Assembly: GCA_934168365.1 (NCBI GenBank)
Contig: CAKPNJ010000003.1
Coordinates: 47,159 to 111,158, forward strand
Length of the DNA stretch: 64,000 bases
From: an uncultured Clostridia bacterium
GTDB lineage: Bacteria > Bacillota > Clostridia > TANB77 > CAG-508
Reading direction: 5' to 3'
A model generated the notes under the pieces. The model was not told where the DNA came from and did no database searches. It saw only the letters and a program-made list of their open reading frames with translations. Positions within the stretch are counted from its first letter, which is position 1; each line of letters opens with the position of its first letter. Below are positions 33,711 to 40,945 of the stretch, in pieces. The position numbers and the translations under genes were made by a program.

Positions 33711-33826
33711 TTGATTTTTAAGTGTTAAATTAAAATAATAATATAGTTATAGACATAATAAACATCGGCGTGTTCATATATCACAGAAAAGAGATAGTAA
33801 TCCCATCTTACTATCTCTTTTATTTT
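33711..33826 (+). ncRNA. Candidate small RNA with its own terminator
   Basis: TTGATT (33711-33716), 17 nt, AATAAT (33734-33739) could be a promoter. About 50 nt later a strong stem AAAAGAGATAGTAA, loop TCCCATC, TTACTATCTCTTTT with a following ATTTT (33787-33826) ends the unit. No coding sequence lies upstream on this strand. Alternatively the hairpin is bidirectional or serves something unrelated. The interval from 33619 to 33898 otherwise holds only AT-rich sequence. Confidence 0.3.
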
Positions 33827-33898
33827 CCATATAAATCGCAATATTTCTAACATAATTTTCCAATGAATTTAATATATTGTATCAAAGGTGTGATGTGT

Positions 33899-34441
33899 AT
33901 GTTTATTTATAACTTAAAAATTGACGGAAATAAATTAGGTAAAATATTTTTAGGAATTCTACTAGGAATTATTATTATAATAACTGCTATTGTTGTTTAC
34001 CGTATTTTAGGAAATAATTTTTTCAAAACGAATGATGATACAAATTCTGTGAAAGTTCAAGAACTCACAGTTAGCAATTATACCAATGTACTAAAAACTG
34101 TGCATGATAATATAGACGATTATGTTGGTATGAGAGTAAGCTTTTCCGGATACATACATAGAATGGTAGATTTTAAAGAAAATCAATTTGTTTTGGCTAG
34201 AGATATGGTTATATCTTCTGATTTACAAACAGTTATTGTAGGTTTTTTATGTGAATGTGACGATATAAAGCAATATGCTGATAAAACTTGGATTCAAATT
34301 GAAGGAGAAATTATAAAAGGCGATTATCACGGATATATGCCAATATTAAAAATTACAAAGATACAAAAAATTGACAAACCTTCTGACGAATACGTTTATC
34401 CACCTGATGCTGCATTTATTCCAACATCTGCAATATTTTAA
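33899..34441 (+). CDS. Membrane-anchored YcgQ/DUF1980-like C-terminal domain protein
   Basis: The 180 residues comprise one transmembrane helix (about 15-37, IFLGILLGIIIIITAIVVYR) and an extracytoplasmic domain. That domain reads NYTNVLKTVHDNIDDYVGMR, VSFSGYIHRMVDFKENQFVL, ARDMVI and VGFLCECDDIKQYADKTWIQ, then IEGEI. This matches the C-terminal part of TIGR03943/YcgQ (DUF1980), here without the usual N-terminal multi-span portion. The typical cysteine pair in VISCC is replaced by VISS. In other bacteria YcgR/YcgQ pairs are permease-like; the function here is unknown. The start at 33899 follows AAAGGTG at 8 nt spacing. It is the only plus-strand coding gene between 18.5 and 40.6 kb. Confidence 0.72.
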   Translation: MFIYNLKIDGNKLGKIFLGILLGIIIIITAIVVYRILGNNFFKTNDDTNSVKVQELTVSNYTNVLKTVHDNIDDYVGMRVSFSGYIHRMVDFKENQFVLARDMVISSDLQTVIVGFLCECDDIKQYADKTWIQIEGEIIKGDYHGYMPILKITKIQKIDKPSDEYVYPPDAAFIPTSAIF

Positions 34442-34528
34442 GGTGACTTTTGGGACGGGGTCAAAAGTCACCTTTTCTCTTTTTCAAATTGGGACAAGGT
34501 GCTTTTTGACCCCGTCCCAAAAATCATC
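34440..34528. repeat. REPIN-like double palindrome
   Basis: The left arm (34448-34472) contains GGGACGGGGTCAAAA. The right arm (34498-34522) is its inverted near-copy, with TTTTTGACCCCGTCCC, 23 of 25 bases complementary. The left arm also folds by itself (AAGGTGACTTTTG with CAAAAGTCACCTT), and a GGGACAAGGTG segment lies between. GGGACGG-type palindromes are a known repetitive-element style in Clostridia. The element fills the gap between two convergent genes and probably also ends transcription from both. Confidence 0.7.
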
Positions 34529-35618
34529 TTTCAAATATAGATTTAAATACTCCTTTATCAATAAATGTTGCGAATATATTTTTTAATATTATTAGTATTA
34601 TTGGTCCTATAAACATACCAATAACTCCTATGAATTTAAATCCTGTATACATTGCAATTAAAGTAAATATTGGATGTATACCTATTTTTCCACTTACCAT
34701 TCTAGGTTCTATAAATTGTCTTACTACAGACATTATAATCCATAAAACTATAATCCATATTGCTAATGTAAAATCTCCTGAACATGCTGATATTACAGCC
34801 CATGGTATCATAAATGTTCCTGAACCAAATATAGGTAATAGATCCACAAATCCTATAATCAAGGCCATTAACAATGGGTATTGAACATTCAAACCTGCAA
34901 AATGAAATATATATAGTCCTATTAAGCAAATAACAAATGATATAAATACTAAAGTAACTTCCGCTTTTAAATAGCCACCCAATGACTTCGTAAGTTCTTT
35001 TATATGAATTCCTATTTTTTTAACCCAAGTTTCTGGCATATGATGTTCTAATTGATCTATCATGTATACTTTATCTACACAAATGAAATATAATGCTAAT
35101 AATGTAACAACTGTATATACTCCTATTGTTGGTATAGATGTCAAAAAGTTAATTGCGTTTGTCAATGCTGATTTAGCCCAGTTTGTTAAATTTCCTAAAA
35201 AATCAAGTGAAGACTGTTGAATGGTTGACATTATGTTGTCTGGTATTTTTAAACTTTCAAAATCAACTGAAGCTATTAGATTTTGTACTAATTGATAGCC
35301 TTTTTCAAAATATTCGTTTAAATTTGTAAGTAAGTTAGACGCTTCTGTTATCAATGTTATTGATACCCACACTAAAAGTCCCGCTATTATAATTATTGCA
35401 ATTATGAATATTATAATAGAACTCGTTTTTCGTCTCAGTTTGGTTTTTCTCATTATAAATCTAATGCATGGTTCTAATAATAGTGAAATAATGAATGCTA
35501 CTAAAAATGGCATATAAAAAATTACAAGTTTAAATCCTAGATAAAAGCCAAGAACAGATAGTGCCAATATTAGTAGGTTTTTTAGTACTTTTCCCCAATA
35601 ATTCATATCTATAATCAT
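34524..35618 (-). CDS. AI-2E family (PerM/UPF0118) membrane transporter
   Basis: The 364 residues with about eight membrane helices show the family's features: an N-terminal helical pair with FLVAFIISLLLEPCIRFIMR, a central amphipathic region (LLTNLNEYFEKGYQLVQNLI), SLGGYLKAEVTLVFISFVIC, FVDLLPIFGSGTFMIPWAVI, VVRQFIEPRMVSGKIGIHPI and FIGVIGMFIGPIILIILKNI. The family includes putative exporters of AI-2 and Na+/H+ antiporter-like proteins; the substrate here is unknown. AAAGGGA lies about 10 nt before the ATG. The stop codon abuts the REPIN-like palindrome. Confidence 0.9.
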   Translation of the reverse strand: MIIDMNYWGKVLKNLLILALSVLGFYLGFKLVIFYMPFLVAFIISLLLEPCIRFIMRKTKLRRKTSSIIIFIIAIIIIAGLLVWVSITLITEASNLLTNLNEYFEKGYQLVQNLIASVDFESLKIPDNIMSTIQQSSLDFLGNLTNWAKSALTNAINFLTSIPTIGVYTVVTLLALYFICVDKVYMIDQLEHHMPETWVKKIGIHIKELTKSLGGYLKAEVTLVFISFVICLIGLYIFHFAGLNVQYPLLMALIIGFVDLLPIFGSGTFMIPWAVISACSGDFTLAIWIIVLWIIMSVVRQFIEPRMVSGKIGIHPIFTLIAMYTGFKFIGVIGMFIGPIILIILKNIFATFIDKGVFKSIFER

Positions 35619-35683
35619 ATGTAATTGTTCCCTTTCTTTTTAATATGACCGAATTATATCATATATAATAACTTATTTAAATA

Positions 35684-36121
35684 CTATTGTGCATTTTTCT
35701 TGTCGCATCCACAAATGCAACCTAAAGTATTTCCTAAATTTGTTTCGTTAATTTTACTGTTTGCAGCTAAATCTCCCAATGTCAACATGCCAATAAGTTT
35801 GTTGTCCTCTATTATAGGTATTCTTTTCACTTGATTTTTAGACATTAAATTTTCTGCTTCCTTTACATCTGCATTAGCATCACAGCAACATACTTCACAA
35901 GTCATAATTTCACTAATTGGTGTAGTATTTGGATCTTTATTACAAGCAATACATCTTAAAATAATATCACGATCAGTTACAAGTCCAACAACATTTTGTG
36001 AATTATTACATACTGGAATACAACCAACATGTTTGTTGCTCATTATTGTAGCACAGTCGTGAACTGTGTTAGATGGTGTAGCATATTCTACTTCATTACA
36101 CATACAATCTTTAACTTTCAT
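35684..36121 (-). CDS. Cysteine-rich tandem CBS-domain protein
   Basis: Two CBS domains (about 1-60 and 72-130) carry VGCIPVCNNSQNVVGLVTDR and KRIPIIEDNKLIGMLTLGDL. CBS pairs bind adenine nucleotides and sense energy state. The unusual feature is about 14 cysteines, grouped as DCMC, GCIPVC, RCIAC, TCEVCCC and a C-terminal GCICGC, which suggests metal or Fe-S binding or redox sensing. The ATG at 36121 is chosen because GGAGAG lies 6 nt before it. It is monocistronic-looking, with a hairpin upstream on its own strand. Confidence 0.85.
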   Translation of the reverse strand: MKVKDCMCNEVEYATPSNTVHDCATIMSNKHVGCIPVCNNSQNVVGLVTDRDIILRCIACNKDPNTTPISEIMTCEVCCCDANADVKEAENLMSKNQVKRIPIIEDNKLIGMLTLGDLAANSKINETNLGNTLGCICGCDKKNAQ

Positions 36122-36186
36122 AACATACTCTCCATTCAAATTTATTTGATAATTTCAAATTATCAATATTATTTTTGACCAAAATA

Positions 36187-36249
36187 AAAAAGATATGCAA
36201 TATTTTGCACATCTTTAAAATTTCAAAAATTGTCAAAATTTTGAAATTT
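36187..36249 (-). terminator. Two adjacent hairpins after the Pro/Gly-rich gene
   Basis: AAAGAT.TGCAA pairs with TTGCA.ATCTTT (36189-36216) and is followed by TTTTTATTTT on the minus strand. AAATTTCAAAA pairs with TTTTGAAATTT (about 36218-36249), and its far arm overlaps the stop codon of the gene. The first is a good terminator. Confidence 0.75.
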
Positions 36250-36868
36250 ATAAATATTCAGAATAATCTATATCCATTCTATTCATTCCCGGTCCATAAG
36301 GTGGTCTTCCTCCAGGAAATGGTGGCCTACCTGGTCCCACTGGTGGAAATGGCGGACGTGGAGGCATCGGTCTTGGCGGTGTAATTGCACCTCCTCCAAA
36401 CAATCTTTGCAAAATTAGAATTCTAATTAAGTCTCTTAACAATGGATTATTTGGTTGTCTTGTTGCTCTAGTTTCAGTTTTTATTGGCGTTCTTTTAGGT
36501 GTAAGTTCTCTTTTCATTTCTTGTCTTGCACTTACATGACTGTTTTCTCTATTTTGAGCTTCTATTTTTATATTTACAACTGTTTCATTTCTTTCAACAA
36601 GTTTGTATACATCATCTGTCATTTTATCTACTACTGATTTTGAAATAGGTTCATTATTTGCTTCACATGCTTTGCACACCAATGGATATATTATATTATA
36701 GCTGTCTGGATATAAAGCTTTTATTTCGGCTTCTGTTAAATTATTCTGTACTTGATTTGATGAATATGTATTTTCATTTCTATAATCATATGTCTCATAA
36801 ATATTAGGATCATTTATTGGGTATCCTAATACTTGTCGCATATAATCCTCATAATTTTGGTAATACAT
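36248..36868 (-). CDS. Unknown protein with Pro/Gly-rich C-terminus, 206 aa
   Basis: The N-terminal part is Tyr/Asn-rich (MYYQNYEDYMRQVLGYPIND, PNIYETYDYRNENTYSSNQV). A helical middle follows (NNLTEAEIKALYPDSYNIIY, PLVCKACEANNEPISKSVVD). A basic linker leads to a low-complexity tail of Pro-Pro-Arg-Pro and Gly-Gly-Arg-Pro-Pro units ending MNRMDIDYSEYL. There is no signal peptide or membrane span. Tyr-rich and Pro/Gly-rich segments recall spore-coat or morphogenetic proteins, but nothing proves this. GGGAGG precedes the ATG by 6 nt. Confidence 0.7.
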   Translation of the reverse strand: MYYQNYEDYMRQVLGYPINDPNIYETYDYRNENTYSSNQVQNNLTEAEIKALYPDSYNIIYPLVCKACEANNEPISKSVVDKMTDDVYKLVERNETVVNIKIEAQNRENSHVSARQEMKRELTPKRTPIKTETRATRQPNNPLLRDLIRILILQRLFGGGAITPPRPMPPRPPFPPVGPGRPPFPGGRPPYGPGMNRMDIDYSEYL

Positions 36869-36928
36869 ACAATACCTCCCATTTTAAATTTAATGTATTA
36901 TATGTATCCTATATTGAATTTGTTACAA

Positions 36929-37828
36929 TTATTTAATAATTCCATCTTTTTTCATTTTGTTTATTATTTTTGCATAAACTCTATCTCTTACCCATGGTTC
37001 TGATGTTGTTTCTAAAACCTCATTAATAGGAACCCATTTTACTCCACTATTTTCATCTTCTTTTATGTGTATAGCTTCGTTTTCATCAGCTTCTAATAAA
37101 TATGTTACATTAAGATGAACATGTGAAGCTACATACTTTCCTCTTTTCTCATGACCGTTTACATTGATTATTTCTAATGAATAAATATCTTTAGAAATAG
37201 GAGTAACATTCTTTATTCCTGTTTCTTCTTTTGCTTCTTTCATAGCTACATATAGAAGGTCACTATCTCCATCACTATGTCCTCCTGTCCATGCCCACGA
37301 ATTATATATTTTATGATATATCATCAAGATTTTTGTTCTTTCTTTGTTAAGAATAAATGATGAGCTTGTAAAATGTCCATATTCATTTTGTCTAGTTAAT
37401 ACATCATCAAAATCATCAATATATTTTAACATTACCCTTTTTTCAACTCTTTCTTGTTCATTGTATTGTTTAAATTTTTCTATATTGTCTTTTAAACTAT
37501 CTACATTTATTTTTATTTTAATTCCTAAAACTCCATATTGTTTTTCTTTATCTGGTGAATAAATTTCATACATGCCATTAGCTTTTTCAGTTGCTTCACT
37601 TTCATCATTATATAGTTTTAGAAACAACTTCTTAAATGTATCTTCTCTATATAACTCAATAACATCAACTAATAATTTTTCCTGTAAATCTGGCAATTTT
37701 GAAAATTCTATTTTATCTCCAATTTTTATTTGCTGTCTTTTCTCATCATATAATCTAAATTCCACTGTTTTTGTTCCATTTTTTATTCTTTCAAAAGGAT
37801 TTTCATTTAATTTCATTTTGTGTATCAT
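36929..37828 (-). CDS. ASCH-Nudix fusion protein
   Basis: The 299 residues open with an ASCH (RNA-binding-type) domain at about 1-108 (NPFERIKNGTKTVEFRLYDE, KRQQIKIGDKIEFSKL). A Nudix hydrolase domain follows at about 148-290 (HFTSSSFILNKERTKILMIY, NSWAWTGGHSDGDSDLLYVA, AMKEAKEETGI, WVPINEVLETTSEPWV). The Nudix box reads GHSDGDS..KEAKEETGI: the EExG core is intact, but the first Glu is replaced by Ser and the Arg by Lys, so substrate or activity may differ. The combination suggests a protein that binds RNA or nucleotides and cleaves a nucleoside-diphosphate-linked group. GAGGAG lies 8 nt before the ATG. It follows the HAD gene by 20 nt. Confidence 0.85.
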   Translation of the reverse strand: MIHKMKLNENPFERIKNGTKTVEFRLYDEKRQQIKIGDKIEFSKLPDLQEKLLVDVIELYREDTFKKLFLKLYNDESEATEKANGMYEIYSPDKEKQYGVLGIKIKINVDSLKDNIEKFKQYNEQERVEKRVMLKYIDDFDDVLTRQNEYGHFTSSSFILNKERTKILMIYHKIYNSWAWTGGHSDGDSDLLYVAMKEAKEETGIKNVTPISKDIYSLEIINVNGHEKRGKYVASHVHLNVTYLLEADENEAIHIKEDENSGVKWVPINEVLETTSEPWVRDRVYAKIINKMKKDGIIK

Positions 37829-37848
37829 AAATCTTTCTCCTCTACTTG

Positions 37849-38352
37849 TTATCTTTCTAATTCTTCTTGTTTTACTTTATCATCCTTTATTCTTCCTAAT
37901 CTTTCGATAATTTTCTCTACATTTTCAGGAAGTAGTTCTTCTCCAATATCTGTTTCTTTTTCTTTTGACATTTTTACTAACTTTTCCGTAAGAGCACTAT
38001 CATAAGAATCAAAAACCTCGTCATCTAGTATAACAAAGTTTTCTACATTGTTATTGTTTTCTAGCCATTTTATTATTTCCAATCCTCTTTTATTTTCTAC
38101 AACAGGTGTTAAATCTGTAATACGAATTCCATAATCTGCCAACAATTTCTTTAATGCCAGTGCATTTTTTGTATATCTCCATGAAGAGGATAGTACAACT
38201 TTTGCCCCTGTTGCATCAACTGCTTTTTTCAACAATTTTACTTTATTGATATCTATCTCACTTTCTATTCCTTCTATATCTAAGTTCTGTATTCTATCAA
38301 AATATTCGTCTGAATTTAATACACCATCAACATCTAAAAATATAACTTTCAT
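37849..38352 (-). CDS. HAD-family hydrolase (SAK-type)
   Basis: The start MKVIFLDVDGVLNSDEYFDR carries the HAD motif I DxDGV. AKVVLSSSWRYTKNALALKK gives motif II (Ser) with the SSSWR pattern, and NFVILDDEVFDSYDSALTEK the acidic motif IV. The SSSWR signature and small size (167 aa) are typical of the HAD 'Swiss-army-knife' subgroup linked to nucleic-acid end processing. Together with the ASCH-Nudix gene 20 nt downstream this hints at a nucleotide or RNA repair function. It lies 12 nt after murD. Confidence 0.8.
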   Translation of the reverse strand: MKVIFLDVDGVLNSDEYFDRIQNLDIEGIESEIDINKVKLLKKAVDATGAKVVLSSSWRYTKNALALKKLLADYGIRITDLTPVVENKRGLEIIKWLENNNNVENFVILDDEVFDSYDSALTEKLVKMSKEKETDIGEELLPENVEKIIERLGRIKDDKVKQEELER

Positions 38353-38364
38353 TATCGTTTTCCT

Positions 38365-39765
38365 TTACAAATTATTTACTAACTCTTTAAATAAATTACC
38401 TCTTTCTTCAAAGTTTTTAAATAAATCAAAACTTGCACTTGCTGGTGAGAATAGTACAATTTCGTCTGGTGTTGCTATTTCTTTTGCTTTGTTAACCACT
38501 TCATTTAATGAACTACAATGATATATTGGCATATCTTTTCCTTGTGTTTCTAGTTCATCTCTAACAACTTTTTCTATCTTTTCAGCAGTCGCTCCCATTA
38601 AAATTAGTTTGCTTACATTTTCAACTATTGGTCTTGCAATTGGTGTATAGTCTAGATGTTTATCATATCCTCCTGCAATCAGAACAATTTTTTCGTCAAA
38701 AGAGTTTAGTCCTGCTATAGTTCTTGTTGGTGATGTTCCAATAGAATCATTGTACCATTTAACACCATCTATTTCTCTTACAAACTCTAATCTATGTGCA
38801 ACTCCTTTAAAGTTTTGAATAGCTTTAGCCTGTACTTCTGGCTCTACCAAGCTTTCTGTTGCAGCTATTGCAGCACAAACATTCTCGTAATTGTGAACTC
38901 CTCTTAAATGAATATCTTTTACATTTAAAATATGTCTTCTAACCTTATCTTTACATTCTTTAATTTTTTCATCATCATAGATTATTCCATCATCTAATTT
39001 GCTTTTTCTACTAAAATATATAACCTTTCCATTGGCTTCATTTTTAAATTCTTTTGTTATTTCGTTATCATAGTTAATAACTAAAATATCATTCTCATTT
39101 TGGCTTTTAAATATGTTTTTCTTAGCTTCTATGTATTCTTCATAAGATTTGTGAATATCTAAATGATTTGGCGAAATATTCGTAATAATCGCAATATGTG
39201 GGCTAATTTGCATATCCATCAATTGAAAACTACTTAGTTCTAATACTACTACGTCTTCTGGTGTCATTTTTCTAACTTTAGTAAATAGTGGAAATCCTAT
39301 ATTTCCACCTAAGTAACATTTCTTTCCGCTTTGTTTTATAATTTCATAGATTAAACTTGTAGTAGTAGTTTTCCCATCACTTCCTGTAATTCCAATTATA
39401 GTAGCTGGGCATGTTTGCATTAACATCTCTATTTCAGATGTTAAAACAGCTCCTTTTCTTACCTCATCTACAATTTCTGGTGTATCAGGTCTACAACTTG
39501 GAGAACGGAATATTATTGAAAATCCTTTTAGATTTTCTAAATTATTTTCTCCTAGGTATAGATCAAAATTATAATTATGTATTTTCTGAACTGCTTCTTT
39601 GTCTAGTTTTTCAACTGGTCTTTTATCAAAAAATGCAACACTTGCTCCTAAGTTGTAGAAATAATCTATTAAAGGAATATTGCTAACTCCTAAACCAATA
39701 ATAGCAACTCTTTTTCCTCTTATATAGTTTTCAAATTCATCTAATTTTTTATTCACAAAGTCCAT
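38365..39765 (-). CDS. murD: UDP-N-acetylmuramoylalanine-D-glutamate ligase
   Basis: MurD adds D-glutamate to UDP-MurNAc-L-Ala in the cytoplasm. The 466 residues show the three Mur-ligase domains. The N-terminal Rossmann part is RVAIIGLGVSNIPLIDYFYN. The central ATPase has IIGITGSDGKTTTTSLIYEI, VLELSSFQLMDMQISPHIAI and ITNISPNHLDIHKSYEEYIE, plus GVHNYENVCAAIAATESLV. The C-terminal domain has FKGVAHRLEFVREIDGVKWY, NDSIGTSPTRTIAGLNSF and VLIAGGYDKHLDY. It starts 3 nt after the CMP-kinase-like gene. Confidence 0.96.
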   Translation of the reverse strand: MDFVNKKLDEFENYIRGKRVAIIGLGVSNIPLIDYFYNLGASVAFFDKRPVEKLDKEAVQKIHNYNFDLYLGENNLENLKGFSIIFRSPSCRPDTPEIVDEVRKGAVLTSEIEMLMQTCPATIIGITGSDGKTTTTSLIYEIIKQSGKKCYLGGNIGFPLFTKVRKMTPEDVVVLELSSFQLMDMQISPHIAIITNISPNHLDIHKSYEEYIEAKKNIFKSQNENDILVINYDNEITKEFKNEANGKVIYFSRKSKLDDGIIYDDEKIKECKDKVRRHILNVKDIHLRGVHNYENVCAAIAATESLVEPEVQAKAIQNFKGVAHRLEFVREIDGVKWYNDSIGTSPTRTIAGLNSFDEKIVLIAGGYDKHLDYTPIARPIVENVSKLILMGATAEKIEKVVRDELETQGKDMPIYHCSSLNEVVNKAKEIATPDEIVLFSPASASFDLFKNFEERGNLFKELVNNL

Positions 39766-39768
39766 TAT

Positions 39769-40455
39769 TTATATCTCCTTTTTTATAAAACTTAAAACTT
39801 TTTTAGCTGAAGCTTGAACATCTTCGCACTCACTAACATCAACTACAATAGTTTTGTCATATATCTTGTAATAACCAGCTTTTTCTTGTAATTCATCTCT
39901 TCTTTGAATATTTTGTTTTAGTTCTTCTAAATCAATTTTGTTGTTATATTGTATGCTTTTTCTTCTTATACGTTCATCTAGTGAAGCTGTAATCATAAAG
40001 TGATAATCTAAATCTGGATAAATTTCCATTAAAGCTCTTCCAGAAACTATAACATTATATTTTTCTTTAAATTGATCAATTATTTTTCTTCCAAACTCAT
40101 ATAATTTATCATTATTGGCAATTGTACCTATTTCTGAAACAGCTAATGATGATTGAGCTGATTGTAATTTTTCTTCATCAATTTTTTGTCCATCAATATA
40201 AATTGCAGTTTGCCTATTTTCAATTGCAATTGTAATTTTTAGTTTTTCCATAATTGACTTAATATCAACATGAGACATATTTTGTTTCAAATTGCTTAAA
40301 TCTATTCCTGATTTAAGCAAACTATATACAATTGCTCTATATAAATTTCCACCTTCTAAAATTATACTATTAGGAATGTGATTTAGTAGTTCTCTGCATA
40401 TCGCGCTTTTCCCTGCACCAACATATCCTTCAATTCCAATTACTATATTATTCAT
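39769..40455 (-). CDS. Cytidylate-kinase-like P-loop kinase
   Basis: The 228 residues carry a P-loop, GIEGYVGAGKSAICRELLNH, then ILEGGNLYRAIVYSLLKSGI, which matches the DTGAMYRAVTY position of CMP kinases. NVIVSGRALMEIYPDLDYHF with ITASLDERIRRKSIQYNN corresponds to the CMP-kinase R.G.....P.A..K.FL.AS...RA.RR region. The GGN and GRALMEIYP variations make the nucleotide preference uncertain, so I call it CMP-kinase-like rather than cmk. It is the first gene of the cmk-like/murD/HAD/ASCH-Nudix run. Confidence 0.82.
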   Translation of the reverse strand: MNNIVIGIEGYVGAGKSAICRELLNHIPNSIILEGGNLYRAIVYSLLKSGIDLSNLKQNMSHVDIKSIMEKLKITIAIENRQTAIYIDGQKIDEEKLQSAQSSLAVSEIGTIANNDKLYEFGRKIIDQFKEKYNVIVSGRALMEIYPDLDYHFMITASLDERIRRKSIQYNNKIDLEELKQNIQRRDELQEKAGYYKIYDKTIVVDVSECEDVQASAKKVLSFIKKEI

Positions 40456-40627
40456 TATTAAAAATGCACCTCTCTTTTTCTTAAAAAATTATACTACAAA
40501 GCAATTAAATTATCAATAAAATTCCACTTCTTATTGCTATGCCTTTTTTATTTTTTGAAATTTTTTGAATAAATTTTAATTTTTTTCTAATAATACTATT
40601 AAGAAAAAGAAATGGAGGTGCTTAATT

Positions 40628-40726
40628 ATGTCAGAAAAACAAAATAAAAATAATAAAAACAATAACAAGAATAGTAACAATAACCAAAACAAAAATAATA
40701 ACGAAAGAAATAATAATTGTAAATAA
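40628..40726 (+). CDS. Asn/Lys-rich micropeptide, 32 aa
   Basis: The peptide is MSEKQNKNNKNNNKNSNNNQ followed by NKNNNERNNNCK, nearly all Asn, Lys, Gln and Ser with a single near-terminal Cys. AAATGGAGG lies 9 nt before the ATG, which makes translation likely despite the low complexity. It is the only plus-strand gene in a long minus-strand region and is divergent from the CMP-kinase-like gene. Function is unknown. Small hydrophilic Asn-rich proteins are found among spore and stress proteins, but I cannot assign it. Confidence 0.5.
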   Translation: MSEKQNKNNKNNNKNSNNNQNKNNNERNNNCK

Positions 40727-40743
40727 TTTTATCTTCCAAATAA

Positions 40744-40896
40744 TAAGAGATGTAAAGATAAGTGGGTATTCATTTTATAAATTATTTATATATAATTAGT
40801 TTTAATTTTACTTTGTTCCCTTTCTTTTTGCTTTGTTTTTTACTTTTGTATTTTTTCTATGTTCATATGAATACCCATTTAGCTTTACATCTCTTA
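40744..40896. repeat. Long inverted repeat, 30-bp arms with 93-bp centre
   Basis: The left arm (40744-40773) contains TAAGAGATGTAAAG and TGGGTATTCAT. The right arm (40867-40896) is its inverted copy, 28 of 30 bases complementary. The centre is T/A-rich with no gene. It sits between the 3' ends of the Asn-rich gene and uvrA. It could be a MITE-like remnant, a large mRNA-end structure, or an invertible segment. Confidence 0.75.
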
Positions 40897-40902
40897 CATA
40901 AT

Positions 40903-40942
40903 AAAACATGCCAAAATTCTCCGTCCCTATTGGCATGTTTTT
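40903..40942. terminator. Bidirectional terminator between uvrA and the Asn-rich gene
   Basis: AAACATGCCAA (40904-40914) pairs with TTGGCATGTTT (40930-40940), with T tracts in both directions. Confidence 0.8.
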
Positions 40943-40945
40943 ATA

